A stretch of DNA of 64,000 nt from Zobellia laminariae (GTDB lineage: Bacteria > Bacteroidota > Bacteroidia > Flavobacteriales > Flavobacteriaceae). The stretch is from contig NZ_RCNS01000002.1 in assembly GCF_009725995.1 (NCBI RefSeq), forward strand, positions 434,001 through 498,000, written 5' to 3'. This document shows positions 1 to 8,553 of this stretch, piece by piece. Both the position numbers and the translations under genes were made by a program. The first letter of the stretch is position 1, and every line of letters begins with the position of its first letter. Below the pieces are notes generated by a model. It saw nothing but the letters and a program-made list of their open reading frames with translations, was not told the origin of the DNA and did no database searches.

Positions 1-1693
1 GGTCTCTAATAGAGTGAATAAAATTAGAAATATTTTGGTAGGCAGCATGACTAAGTTCGTGAGAAATAGAGCGTACCTCTTTTTCAACATCTTGCAATAC
101 ATCTATCGCTTTTTTTCTTTCTGTCACAACTTCCTCGCCACTTCTCTTGTTAAGACCTGTAAGGACCATGCGAGCGCCTAACATTTTGCCTAATACCCCA
201 TCATGAAGTTCTTCAGATATTCTTTTTTGTTCTATTTTTTTGCCTTCTTCTAGTTTTTCTTTTTGAGCAAGCATTAAATTGAAAATTTCTTGGTTTGCTG
301 CCTGTTGTTGCTGTTGAAATCGGAGTTTTTGGTTTTTAGATCTTTGGTCTAAAATTATATAGGACATTAAACCTAGTAGTAAGATGGATATGGCAACACC
401 TGTCCATAGTTGTTTCTCGCGCTCTAATAATTGATTTTCGGCTATAAATTCATCGGTCTCAAAACGTATACGGGCAAATTTATTTCTCGCTTGGCGCTCT
501 ACCTGTTGTAAACTATCATTTAAGGCAATGTACTTTTGATTATAGTAGCTTGATTTTGATGGTTCTATTTTTACCAATAGCTGTAGGCTTTTTAGAATCC
601 GGTCATTATTACTTGCTATTTTAGAATAGCCAAGGGCTTTTTTTGCCTGTGATATAGCCTGCGTAGTATCTTTTCTACTTAAATAATAATCAGCAAAACA
701 ATAGTGGCTTCTAGAAATATCTTGGATTTCTCCAAGGCTATCCTGCATTTTTATAACCTTTTCAAAATAAGATGATAAATCTGATTTTTGGTCAATTTTA
801 GATTTACCATAAGCTAAATTGTTTAAAGCCATTGCGTAAAGCTGCGGACGTTTCGTGATGATAGATTTATTATCTAATACCTCTTGAAAGTATGGAATTG
901 CCTTTTTATAATTGCCTTGCTCTAGATAGACCACACCAATATTGTTTACTATGCTTAAGTCTAACGTATTTTCCTCACTTATTTTTTCTTGATATTCCCT
1001 AGCGGTCTTATAATAATCTAGAGCGCGATCAAAGTCTTTTAATTCTTTGGTTATAGAACCAAGGTTGTTATAACAATTATAAAGTCTTTTATACTCTTCT
1101 AAAGGTTTCAGAATTTCAATTGCCCTAATAGTATTGATTTCGCTACCGGTGTAGTCTTTAATATCTGCTTGTGTAACTGCCATATTATAGAGCATTCTGG
1201 CAGATTCATAATCTTTGTTTAATTTCTCATATACTTTTTGAGCTTCCGAAAAATGAAAGTAAGCATTATCTGAATTTGATTTTGATCTATAAAAATCAGC
1301 TAAATCCCAGTTAGCTTCAGCCAAAGTTATGCTATCATTTAAAATTTTTGCAAGTTCCAGCGTTTGTTGGTTTGTCTCTCTAAAGTTACTGGAATCCTTA
1401 AGTATTAGATATTTGAAGGATATTTTTGAAAATAGTTTAATTTTAAGGGAGTCATTTTTAATTACGGATGCTCTTTTTTGAGCTGTGTTTAGAAAGGCTA
1501 AACGGTCTGGAACGGAAAGCTCGGTATTGGAGGCACTATCAATTAAAGAGAATGCAGAGTCTGCTTGGACAGAAACTTGAGCAGTGTTTAACTGGTCATT
1601 TTTTTTGGAACATGAAAAAGCCAGTAAAAGGGCAATTAAGGAAAAGCCCAGATATTTAATACTTCGTAAAGGTCTGCAGGTGACAGGAAGCAT
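1..1693 (-). CDS. TPR-containing sensor histidine kinase (HisKA_3 type), 3' part cut by window edge
   Basis: This is a membrane sensor kinase read from the reverse strand. The ATG at 1693 opens a hydrophobic leader ending in LLLAFSC, a probable lipoprotein or N-terminal anchor signal. About 400 residues of helical, TPR-like sequence follow (for example LDYYKTAREYQEK and YKKAIPYFQEV). One membrane segment lies near residues 429-448, followed by a coiled coil and the HisKA_3 dimerisation motif EELHDGVLG, with the phospho-accepting His at about residue 497. The ATPase domain must lie beyond position 1. HisKA_3 kinases normally pair with NarL-type regulators, whereas the regulator found nearby (2478-3209) is of LytTR type, so their partnership is only inferred from shared direction. 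The kinase starts 20 bases after a terminator hairpin. Confidence 0.85.
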   Translation of the reverse strand, partial: MLPVTCRPLRSIKYLGFSLIALLLAFSCSKKNDQLNTAQVSVQADSAFSLIDSASNTELSVPDRLAFLNTAQKRASVIKNDSLKIKLFSKISFKYLILKDSSNFRETNQQTLELAKILNDSITLAEANWDLADFYRSKSNSDNAYFHFSEAQKVYEKLNKDYESARMLYNMAVTQADIKDYTGSEINTIRAIEILKPLEEYKRLYNCYNNLGSITKELKDFDRALDYYKTAREYQEKISEENTLDLSIVNNIGVVYLEQGNYKKAIPYFQEVLDNKSIITKRPQLYAMALNNLAYGKSKIDQKSDLSSYFEKVIKMQDSLGEIQDISRSHYCFADYYLSRKDTTQAISQAKKALGYSKIASNNDRILKSLQLLVKIEPSKSSYYNQKYIALNDSLQQVERQARNKFARIRFETDEFIAENQLLEREKQLWTGVAISILLLGLMSYIILDQRSKNQKLRFQQQQQAANQEIFNLMLAQKEKLEEGKKIEQKRISEELHDGVLGKMLGARMVLTGLNKRSGEEVVTERKKAIDVLQDVEKEVRSISHELSHAAYQNISNFIHSIRD

Positions 1694-1712
1694 GAGATGA
1701 AAATTCAGGTTA

Positions 1713-1742
1713 TAAAAAAAGCCTTAAAACTTAATTTAAGGC
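1713..1742 (-). terminator. Intrinsic terminator after the repeat lipoprotein
   Basis: On the reverse strand an 8-bp stem (GCCTTAAA / TTTAAGGC, 1742-1721) is followed by seven consecutive T residues (1720-1714). It sits just downstream of the repeat lipoprotein and just upstream of the kinase start, so it could also attenuate read-through into the kinase. Confidence 0.7.
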
Positions 1743-1767
1743 TAATATAATCTATTCTGATTTTATA

Positions 1768-2232
1768 CTAAGAGTCACGTCTGTCAATTTGAACATCGTC
1801 ACCATCCGTAGAAGAACCACGTCTGTCTATTTGAACATCGTCACCATCCGTAGAAGAACCGCGTCTGTCAATTTGAACGTCGTCACCGTCCGTAGAAGAC
1901 CCACGTCTGTCTATTTGAACATCGTCACCGTCCGTAGAAGAACCACGTCTGTCTATTTGAACATCGTCACCATCCGTAGAAGACCCACGTCTGTCTATTT
2001 GAACATCGTCACCGTCCGTAGAAGAACCACGTCTGTCTATTTGAACATCGTCACCATCAGTAGAAGAACCACGTCTGTCTATTTGAACATCGTCACCATC
2101 CGTAGAAGAACCACGTCTGTCTATTTGAACGTCATCACCGTCTGTAGAAGAGCCACGTCTGTCAATTTGAACGTCATCACCGTCTGTAGAAGAACCACGT
2201 CTGTCAATTTGAACATCATCGCCGTCTGTTGA
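1768..2232 (-). repeat. 42-bp coding minisatellite, 11 copies
   Basis: Eleven head-to-tail 42-bp units encode the peptide repeat of the lipoprotein. Units vary at synonymous sites (GGT/GGG/GGC, ACG/ACT, ATA/ATT and similar). Because 42 is a multiple of three, other frames also stay open, which creates a spurious long frame on the opposite strand. Confidence 0.95.
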
Positions 2233-2343
2233 GGCATCACTGTTTAATTCATATAATGCATCTTCCTTATTTTCCGACTCACAAGAAGTCATTAATCCAA
2301 GGCTCATTGCCATTACTGCGAAAATGCTTGCTACTTTTTTCAT
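1768..2343 (-). CDS. Lipoprotein made of eleven tandem 14-residue acidic repeats
   Basis: The 191-residue product has a lipoprotein signal (SLGLMTSC, Cys21), a short acidic linker to residue 37, then exactly eleven copies of a 14-residue unit reading STDGDDVQIDRRGS; the last copy ends in DS. No known domain is recognised. The Asp-rich DGDD segments could bind calcium, but this is inference. DNA copies differ from each other only at third codon positions as far as I read them, so the peptide is held constant. It lies between a LytTR regulator and a histidine kinase, all on the same strand, suggesting a role in or control by that signalling pair. Function unknown. Confidence 0.85.
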   Translation of the reverse strand: MKKVASIFAVMAMSLGLMTSCESENKEDALYELNSDASTDGDDVQIDRRGSSTDGDDVQIDRRGSSTDGDDVQIDRRGSSTDGDDVQIDRRGSSTDGDDVQIDRRGSSTDGDDVQIDRRGSSTDGDDVQIDRRGSSTDGDDVQIDRRGSSTDGDDVQIDRRGSSTDGDDVQIDRRGSSTDGDDVQIDRRDS

Positions 2344-2477
2344 GCTAAGTTTAGTTTAGGGGTTATTTATTACACTGCTAAACTAGGACCAACTAAAAGT
2401 AGATTGGCTAATTACAAATTTGTAGTAGTAAACGTACGTTATTTGTGAGTATTTGAATGAGTTTTAAGAGTATTCGT

Positions 2478-3209
2478 CTAATTAAGTGCGGAAATAGTAT
2501 TTTTTGATAATAAATTTTTCAAACCATCAATGTTTTCTCTGTAGGATTTAGAGAAAGGTAATTGCATTTTATTCTGCTTTAAAGTGCAATGCGATTTTCC
2601 ATAGCTTATGCGAGAAATAAAATTTGTATTGACAATATAGCTTTGGTGAATTCTAACGAAGTTTTTAGGTAATTGATTTTCGAAAGTCTTTAACGTTTTA
2701 TAAGCATTGTTTATTGTTCCGTCTTTCATGACGAATTCAGTAGAATTGTTGTCTGCTTGTAGGTAAAGAATATCGTCTGTATTGATATATTGAAAATCGC
2801 GATACGACTTTAAACAAATGGTTTGCGGCTCTGTTTTGGCAGGTATTTCTTTTTTAAGCCGTAGTATAGATTTCCTTATCTCGAATTCATTATAAGGCTT
2901 TAACCAGTAATCAAAAAATCCGTTTTTAATTGCATCGTATGCATATTTTTTATTTTTAGATATGCCAATGATAATAGGAAGCTCGTTTATATATTGATGA
3001 AGTTCCATAACCATATGAAAATATTCATATGCATTCTCATTAAGGTTAACAAAAACTACGTCTGGAAAATATTTTAAAATAATGTTAGTTCCTTCCTCAC
3101 TATTTTGTGCTAGGCCAGCGCAAGTAAAATCACCATATTCCTCCAAATAGTGCTGTAATTGCAAATTTGAAGTCGCATCTGAATCTATTATGGTGTAAGT
3201 ATATTCCAC
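2478..3209 (-). CDS. LytTR-family response regulator with Asn at the phospho-acceptor position
   Basis: The 243-residue protein has an N-terminal receiver-like domain (about 1-120) and a C-terminal LytTR DNA-binding domain (about 133-235; motifs ILYLQADNNSTEF, FVRIHQSYIVN). In normal receivers the strand-3 motif is DxxFLDIxMP. Here it reads DVVFVNLNEN, with Asn55 where the phosphorylated Asp should be. The acidic pocket (Asp9, Asp11) and the conserved Lys (WLKPY) remain. It may be a phosphorylation-independent pseudo-receiver. It lies upstream of the repeat lipoprotein on the same strand. The start at 3209 gives a complete beta-1 strand. Confidence 0.88.
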   Translation of the reverse strand: MEYTYTIIDSDATSNLQLQHYLEEYGDFTCAGLAQNSEEGTNIILKYFPDVVFVNLNENAYEYFHMVMELHQYINELPIIIGISKNKKYAYDAIKNGFFDYWLKPYNEFEIRKSILRLKKEIPAKTEPQTICLKSYRDFQYINTDDILYLQADNNSTEFVMKDGTINNAYKTLKTFENQLPKNFVRIHQSYIVNTNFISRISYGKSHCTLKQNKMQLPFSKSYRENIDGLKNLLSKNTISALN

Positions 3210-3487
3210 GAGACATTGTTTTGATGCAAATTAGTGACAGTAAGTTACATAGGTATAAAGATATTCCCCACAATAACTGGGGTTTTTATCCGCTAAACAT
3301 GGGTTTTTAGCAATTTAGAAAGAAAAAGATTACATTTTTATGATTTCATTAACATTTTGAGCTAAAAATATCGTTTTCGAAAGCTGAAACCCAAATATTT
3401 AGGCTTTTTCTGTAAGATAAAACTGAGTTAAGTAACCATAACAATCTACATGATAACCGCAGGGCTAAAGAAGGTTTTGAATACTTG

Positions 3488-5032
3488 CTATTCCGAAGGA
3501 GTAAACTCATATGCGCCAAGATCTGGCAATTCTTCACGATTTGTCCCTAAAATGTCTAATGGCGTATTTACAGCAAATGATTTATTTCCTTTATCTAGTG
3601 CCGGAGAGGTAGACATTAATCTAAAATTATTTTGTGTAGCGTTCACAAACTCTAAAGGTTGGTTTAGAAAGCTATTTACGTAATTCTCATTGTTTTCAAA
3701 ATTGTATAAGTCTTCAAAACCAGAAGGAATATTAGTTGTATTGGCTGTGATTAAACAAGAGCTAAAAAGAAAATTATAGGCATTGGTACCATTAGAACTT
3801 TGAGATAACTCAAAATTGCCATTACCATCTATAATACAATTTTTGAAGTCGGCTTTAACTAAATCGATTCCTGTAGAACCGTTTTGTCCGTTTGGTTCAA
3901 AATTATTTATGGTAAGTGCTGCGCTTGGTCGGTAACTTTCTGTCCAATAATTGGCAATTGTAGTATGCGTAAAAGAATAACTTCCTCCTAAATTACAGTA
4001 GAGAGAGCTATTTCCTGCACTACCTAAAACTAAATTCTGGGCAGTTAAGACAGCAGTTTTGGCCCATAAATTAATTTTAGAGCTATTGTAAATTTGAGAG
4101 TTTTTAATGTTCAAAGTAGGAGAGGAGAAGGAAGATTCTCCTTGGGCGAAAATACCTATGGTCGCATTTTTTAAAGTAAGATAGTTAATGGTGTTATCAA
4201 TACTACCGGTAGCTATGCGAATACCTTCCCATTGGCCAGATACGTCTCCGTATTCTGGTTCTAAGCGATCCCCTTCAAAAATCACTTCATTTTCAAGAAG
4301 TTGTTCGTCTGTACTTAATGTTCCGTTAATAGATATAGAACCTTCAGATTGTACGGCAATACCAGAATTTTCATGAAAATATACTCTTGCCCCAGCATCT
4401 ATAATTAGCTTTTGTTCTTTGGGAACTACGGCAAACCCGTAAATTACATAAGGCTTCTCATTGGTAAACTGTAATTGGTCTGTTTTAAGTTCAAAACCTG
4501 GAGATAGAATCTCATTACCATTGTTGTCAAAACCAATCACGACAGATTGCTTTTGTCCATCCGAGTTGTTTTCAGGGAAAAGAAAAACAGCATCTTGGAC
4601 AAGCGTTACCAATGGTATTTGTTGACTATTATTGCCTTGACCAAATTGCAATACGTCTGTGTATAAAAGCTGATTTACAGTTTTATCTTGGATATCTACA
4701 GTGGTCTCTATAAAGATGTAAAGACTGTCTTTGGCCATTAGTGGGATATCTGCAAATGTCTTGCCCGCAACGCCATCTACGTTAAGCCTGTAAGAACTTG
4801 TTTCACCTTGTTCCAGTCCTATAAAAGGAATTGAAATATCTTCTTTGCTGCGGTTGTATACTTTTAAACTATAGGTGCTACTACCAATGTTTGCAAATAC
4901 GGTGTCTAGGAAAACGGTATCTCTTGAAAATTCAAGATTTCCGGTGCTAGGGTTGTATTCAAAATCCTTGCGGCATGAACCCACAGAGATGATTAGGGCA
5001 AGAAGTGTTATGACTTTTAAGAAATACCTCAT
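3488..5032 (-). CDS. Right-handed beta-helix-like lipoprotein
   Basis: The 514-residue protein has a lipoprotein signal (ALIISVGSC, Cys20). An N-terminal immunoglobulin-like portion (about 30-150) contains FLDTVFANIGSSTYSLKVYN. A central region is rich in short beta strands and Asn turns, consistent with a parallel beta-helix: repeated LTLKNATIGIFAQG- and LNIKNSQIYNSSKINLWA-like coils at about 270-350. The C-terminus ends in LGAYEF, a common ending of Bacteroidetes beta-helix proteins. It is probably exposed at the cell surface or in the periplasm. Substrate unknown; no catalytic residues recognised. It stands alone, with 278 bp to the next gene on its downstream side. Confidence 0.75.
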   Translation of the reverse strand: MRYFLKVITLLALIISVGSCRKDFEYNPSTGNLEFSRDTVFLDTVFANIGSSTYSLKVYNRSKEDISIPFIGLEQGETSSYRLNVDGVAGKTFADIPLMAKDSLYIFIETTVDIQDKTVNQLLYTDVLQFGQGNNSQQIPLVTLVQDAVFLFPENNSDGQKQSVVIGFDNNGNEILSPGFELKTDQLQFTNEKPYVIYGFAVVPKEQKLIIDAGARVYFHENSGIAVQSEGSISINGTLSTDEQLLENEVIFEGDRLEPEYGDVSGQWEGIRIATGSIDNTINYLTLKNATIGIFAQGESSFSSPTLNIKNSQIYNSSKINLWAKTAVLTAQNLVLGSAGNSSLYCNLGGSYSFTHTTIANYWTESYRPSAALTINNFEPNGQNGSTGIDLVKADFKNCIIDGNGNFELSQSSNGTNAYNFLFSSCLITANTTNIPSGFEDLYNFENNENYVNSFLNQPLEFVNATQNNFRLMSTSPALDKGNKSFAVNTPLDILGTNREELPDLGAYEFTPSE

Positions 5033-5115
5033 TTATATGCTCTAAATATCTAGCTGTTATTGGTATAAAAACCATTTAAATTTAGTGTTGATGTCTAAAA
5101 GTATGGTCTTAACTG

Positions 5116-5511
5116 TTATGCAGTGGTAAAAAATTCTTTAATTTCATCTGATATGCGAGTTGGTCTATAAGTCTCAGCATTCAAAAGACACCATTCCGTA
5201 CTTGACTTTAATAACAGTTCCTTAGTCTTCTTATTGTGCATTTCTACAATACGAACGCAAACAGCACCTCGGCTTTCTTTTATATAGGTACGCATTTCAA
5301 TAACATCGTTCAGTACGGCAGCGTTTTTATATGTAATATGATGAGTCATGACCACCCAAATAATTCCACTACGCATTTCTTCGGAAGCGGCGTTCATCCA
5401 GTGTTCTTTAGAAATGTCTTGCATCCACTGCACATACCGCACGTTGTTTACGTGATCAAGCTCATCTAAATCATCCTGTTTTACGGTAATCGTTTTTTTG
5501 TAACTCTGCAT
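5116..5511 (-). CDS. Acyl-CoA thioesterase, 4HBT hotdog family
   Basis: This 131-residue single hotdog domain belongs to the YbgC/FadM-like thioesterases. The N-terminal motif DELDHVNNVRYVQWMQD contains the characteristic D-x-x-x-H-V-N-N active-site segment. The product should hydrolyse acyl-CoA (or acyl-ACP) thioesters in the cytoplasm; the chain length used cannot be read. Its ATG directly abuts the stop codon of the glutaminyl cyclase gene, so the two are almost certainly cotranscribed and translationally coupled. Confidence 0.88.
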   Translation of the reverse strand: MQSYKKTITVKQDDLDELDHVNNVRYVQWMQDISKEHWMNAASEEMRSGIIWVVMTHHITYKNAAVLNDVIEMRTYIKESRGAVCVRIVEMHNKKTKELLLKSSTEWCLLNAETYRPTRISDEIKEFFTTA

Positions 5512-6567
5512 TTATTTCTTTTGGATTTTCACCTCAAACATTTTGTCCCATTCCTTTCCGGTAACAAAAAACGTTTGTCTTTCCGGGTGGTAGGCTATTC
5601 CATTAAGAACATTATCCGTATCGCTCCAAGTGGTATGATGGGTGACTTTACTACTTAGGCCTCCAAAATTGATAACACCTTCAATAGCACCGCTATTTGC
5701 ATCAATAATCATTACGCTAGGTTTCTGGTATACATTGGCATAGATTGTTCCGTCTACATATTCCAGTTCGTTTGCACTATCATTAATAGACTTGTTGGTG
5801 ACGGTTTCTATATGACCTTCTTCAACTAAGGTTTCTGGGTTTAAAAACCATATTTTTTCAGTTCCATCACTTTTATATAATTTTTTTCCGTCGTTCGTTA
5901 ATCCCCAACCTTCTTTGCTTTCCCCGAATTGAAAATTATCAATTTTATCCAATGTCTTTAAATCGTAAATAAAACCAACACCACTGCGCCAAGTAAGCAT
6001 ATATATCTTGTTGTTCAGAATGGTAATACCTTCTCCAAAATAGGTTTGGTCCAAATCCACTTGTTGTAAAACCTCACCTGATTTAAAATCTACTTTCCGT
6101 AGTGAAGACCTTCCCTTCTTACCAGTACTTTCATAGAGAGTGTCGTTATGAAATTCAAGTCCTTGAGTGTACGCCCTGTTATCATGAGGATATTCTGCTA
6201 TTATCTCGTAAGTATATATTTCAGGAGCGTTTGGCGCCAATAACTTAAGGTGCTTGGTAACCTCTACAGACGTATCATCATAGGAAACGTTGGCCTTAAG
6301 GGTTTTGTCCCCCAAGTGAGGCATGTTCAGTGTAATTTTACCCTCACTGACCGGTAATTCTTTTCCGTCTACAGTATAGGTTACACTTTCTATAGTTTTG
6401 TCTTTCTTATTTTTAATGGATACTGCTACGTTTTGGTTTTGCTGAAAGCTTTTGCTGTTTCCTTCTAATTGAATTTCGAATAGCGCTGAGGGGGAATTAT
6501 CGCCTCCACAGGCCATAAATAGCATTAAAAAAAGACAGAGCGGAAAAAACTTTAGAGTTGTCATCAC
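5512..6567 (-). CDS. Glutaminyl-peptide cyclotransferase (bacterial beta-propeller type) lipoprotein
   Basis: The 351-residue exported lipoprotein (LFMACGG signal, Cys20) is a bacterial glutaminyl cyclase, which forms N-terminal pyroglutamate on exported proteins. An Ig-like region at about 30-110 precedes the propeller domain. The propeller carries the family's recognisable stretches PHDNRAYTQGLEF, YFGEGITIL, EGWGLTNDG and LNGIAYHPE. Exported proteins in Bacteroidetes often begin with Gln after signal cleavage, so the enzyme has many likely substrates. It is followed without a gap by the thioesterase gene. The first of two adjacent Met codons is taken as the start. Confidence 0.88.
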   Translation of the reverse strand: MMTTLKFFPLCLFLMLFMACGGDNSPSALFEIQLEGNSKSFQQNQNVAVSIKNKKDKTIESVTYTVDGKELPVSEGKITLNMPHLGDKTLKANVSYDDTSVEVTKHLKLLAPNAPEIYTYEIIAEYPHDNRAYTQGLEFHNDTLYESTGKKGRSSLRKVDFKSGEVLQQVDLDQTYFGEGITILNNKIYMLTWRSGVGFIYDLKTLDKIDNFQFGESKEGWGLTNDGKKLYKSDGTEKIWFLNPETLVEEGHIETVTNKSINDSANELEYVDGTIYANVYQKPSVMIIDANSGAIEGVINFGGLSSKVTHHTTWSDTDNVLNGIAYHPERQTFFVTGKEWDKMFEVKIQKK

Positions 6568-6668
6568 AGAATTAAATTTGGTTATGCCTGATTTACAGGT
6601 GTTTTTAGTTGCACAAAAATAACGAACTCAAAACAAATTGTTGATATAAAAAATAGAATGTAAAACGA

Positions 6669-6698
6669 TTGCGAAAGAAACAAAAGATTGTATATTTG
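6669..6698 (+). promoter_or_regulatory. Bacteroidetes-type sigma-70 promoter of the SRP RNA
   Basis: A TTG at 6669-6671 and TATATTTG at 6691-6698 are separated by 19 bp, matching the -33/-7 arrangement known for Bacteroidetes (TTTG and TAnnTTTG). Transcription would start a few bases downstream, at the first base of the SRP RNA stem. Confidence 0.85.
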
Positions 6699-6701
6699 CA
6701 G

Positions 6702-6799
6702 TCGGCAAGTCCTACACGACCAGCTCCTGTAGAATCCCCCAGGGTGGGAACGCAGCAAGGGTATACGGTCGTAGCGGTGCGATGTAGGTAGCTTGCCGA
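6702..6799 (+). ncRNA. ffs: Signal recognition particle RNA, small bacterial type
   Basis: The segment forms a long hairpin closed by TCGGCAAG (6702-6709) and CTTGCCGA (6792-6799). The apical SRP core is recognisable as AGGGTGGGAACGCAGCAAGGG, with a G-rich tetraloop-like cap and the asymmetric GCAGCA loop that binds Ffh. It is about 98 nt long, the usual size of small 4.5S-type RNAs. A strong promoter lies directly upstream and a run of ten or more T residues follows from 6800, serving as the terminator. The RNA partners with Ffh and FtsY in cotranslational membrane targeting. Confidence 0.93.
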
Positions 6800-6809
6800 T
6801 TTTTTTTTT
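6800..6809 (+). terminator. U-tract terminator of SRP RNA
   Basis: A run of T residues follows immediately after the closing SRP RNA stem, so the RNA's own hairpin acts as the terminator stem. Confidence 0.8.
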
Positions 6810-6920
6810 AGTTTTAAATTCTTCAAAAAAATAGGCATCTCTCTAACTATTCTATTTCTACAGTTCTTCAGCGTTTAATTTCTTTTCTACTACACTATAT
6901 TATTGTTATTTTGCAATCTT

Positions 6921-7730
6921 ATGGAGCAAAAAGTAGTATTGATTACCGGAGGTTCTTCTGGCATAGGTAAGTCTATAGGTTTGTACCTGAAATCTAAAGG
7001 GTTTAAGGTATATGGAACCACTAGAAATTTAGCAAAACACGAACATTTTGAAGTTTTTGATTTACTTCAGTTAAATGTTTCTGATAAGGAGAGTATCGTT
7101 TCTGCGGTAAATCAAATTATAGCAAAGGAAGGAAGATTAGATGTATTAGTAAATAATGCAGGAGTTGGTATTACTGGCCCTATAGAAGAAACCCCTCCAG
7201 AGGAAGTTCATAAAGCTTTTGATACTAATGTGTATGGACCACTTAGAGTAGCGCAGGCTGTATTGCCCCAAATGCGTAAACAAAATAGGGGAGTGATAAT
7301 CAATATTACTTCAATAGCAGGCTATATGGGTTTACCCTACCGGGGAATATATTCAGCAACAAAAAGCGCTTTATCAATTCTTACGGAGGCGCTCCGAATG
7401 GAAACCAAAACTTTTGGGATTAAAATTGCCACTTTGGCTCCAGGAGATTTTGCTACAAATATTGCTGCAGGACGTTATCATTCACCTGTTTTGGAGAGCT
7501 CGCCATATAAGGAGCCTTATGGCAATACATTAAAAATGATGAACGAAGATGTGTCCAATGGCGATGATCCAATTTCAGTAGCGAAGCAAGTTCTTGGTAT
7601 TATTGAAAGTTCCAACCCAAAGGTGCATTATAAGGTAGGTTCGCCCTTACAGAAATTTTCTGTAGTCCTTAAGAGTATTTTACCAGATAAAGTATACGAG
7701 AAACTATTACTAAACCATTATAAGTTGTAA
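6921..7730 (+). CDS. SDR family NAD(P)-dependent oxidoreductase
   Basis: The 269-residue classical short-chain dehydrogenase has cofactor motif TGGSSGIG near the N-terminus, NNAG at about 83-86 and catalytic YSATK with the upstream Ser (NITSIAGY). A possible TTG start 18 bases upstream (6903) would add only six residues and disrupt the usual short N-terminus, so the ATG at 6921 is chosen. The C-terminal part (SPLQKFSVVLKSILPDKVYEKLL) resembles SDRs that act on hydrophobic substrates. The actual substrate is unknown. The gene stands alone between the SRP RNA and transaldolase. Confidence 0.88.
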   Translation: MEQKVVLITGGSSGIGKSIGLYLKSKGFKVYGTTRNLAKHEHFEVFDLLQLNVSDKESIVSAVNQIIAKEGRLDVLVNNAGVGITGPIEETPPEEVHKAFDTNVYGPLRVAQAVLPQMRKQNRGVIINITSIAGYMGLPYRGIYSATKSALSILTEALRMETKTFGIKIATLAPGDFATNIAAGRYHSPVLESSPYKEPYGNTLKMMNEDVSNGDDPISVAKQVLGIIESSNPKVHYKVGSPLQKFSVVLKSILPDKVYEKLLLNHYKL

Positions 7731-7803
7731 TTTCGTTTTTTGGAATAAATGATTTCGAAAGCGTAGCAATTATCTAATTTTAAACCTAATAAACTCTAAA
7801 AAA

Positions 7804-8457
7804 ATGAAATTTTTTATAGACACAGCTAATTTAGATCAGATACGGGAAGCACAAGAACTTGGTGTTCTTGATGGCGTAACTACCAACCCGTCTTTAATGG
7901 CTAAAGAAGGTATTACAGGAAGAAACAATATATTAAAGCACTATGTAGACATTTGCAACATTGTAGATGGAGATGTATCTGCTGAAGTTATTTCCACTAC
8001 TTACAAGGAGATGATTAAGGAAGGTGATGAATTGGCTGAGCTACATGACCAAATCGTTGTGAAAATACCAATGATCAAAGATGGTGTTAAAGCATTAAAA
8101 TATTTTTCTGACAAAGGAATCAAAACAAACTGTACTTTAGTTTTTTCTGCAGGACAGGCATTATTGGCTGCTAAAGCTGGAGCTACTTATGTTTCTCCGT
8201 TTATTGGAAGGCTGGATGATATCTCTACAGATGGTCTTAACTTAATTGCTGAGATCAGACATATTTATGACAACTACGCATTCGAAACTCAGATTTTGGC
8301 TGCATCTATCCGTCACACTATGCACGTTATTGATTGTGCGAAACTTGGTGCGGATGTTATGACTAGTGGATTATCTTCTATTACAGGTCTTCTTAATCAC
8401 CCATTAACTGATAGTGGTTTAGCGAAGTTCTTAGCAGATTACAATAAAGGAAACTAG
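7804..8457 (+). CDS. tal: Transaldolase / fructose-6-phosphate aldolase family
   Basis: This 217-residue protein belongs to the short TalC/Fsa-type transaldolase family. The start [10 protein letters not shown], the GVTTNPSL motif and the Schiff-base Lys87 in VVKIPM are all present, as is [23 protein letters not shown]. It is cytoplasmic and probably serves the non-oxidative pentose phosphate pathway, exchanging dihydroxyacetone units between sugar phosphates. Sequence alone does not separate transaldolase from fructose-6-phosphate aldolase. It is monocistronic and ends at a strong terminator shared with the converging gene. Confidence 0.92.
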   Translation: MKFFIDTANLDQIREAQELGVLDGVTTNPSLMAKEGITGRNNILKHYVDICNIVDGDVSAEVISTTYKEMIKEGDELAELHDQIVVKIPMIKDGVKALKYFSDKGIKTNCTLVFSAGQALLAAKAGATYVSPFIGRLDDISTDGLNLIAEIRHIYDNYAFETQILAASIRHTMHVIDCAKLGADVMTSGLSSITGLLNHPLTDSGLAKFLADYNKGN

Positions 8458-8501
8458 TACATTGTACTTACCTATTGTAATTCAATTGCAATAGGGATAT
8501 A

Positions 8502-8533
8502 AAAAAAGGGATGCCATATGGTATCCCTTTTTT
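8502..8533. terminator. Bidirectional terminator between tal and the thioredoxin-fold lipoprotein
   Basis: AAGGGATGCCATATGGTATCCCTT forms a near-perfect stem flanked by A residues on the left and T residues on the right, so it can stop transcription from both sides. Confidence 0.85.
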
Positions 8534-8553
8534 ATTCTATTTAATTAATTTTT

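Noticed and set aside
1789..2232. A 147-residue open frame on the plus strand across the repeat array
   Set aside because: It exists only because the 42-bp unit is a multiple of three; it has no signal or start context and the reverse frame encodes a proper lipoprotein.
1768..2232. Repeat array considered as a CRISPR
   Set aside because: Units are contiguous coding repeats with no unique spacers and no cas genes nearby.
3260..3290. CCCCA-N7-TGGGG-TTTTT hairpin as a terminator
   Set aside because: The stem is only 5 bp and no plus-strand gene ends nearby.
6605..6838. Short minus-strand frame over the SRP RNA
   Set aside because: The segment is explained by the structured SRP RNA with promoter and terminator.
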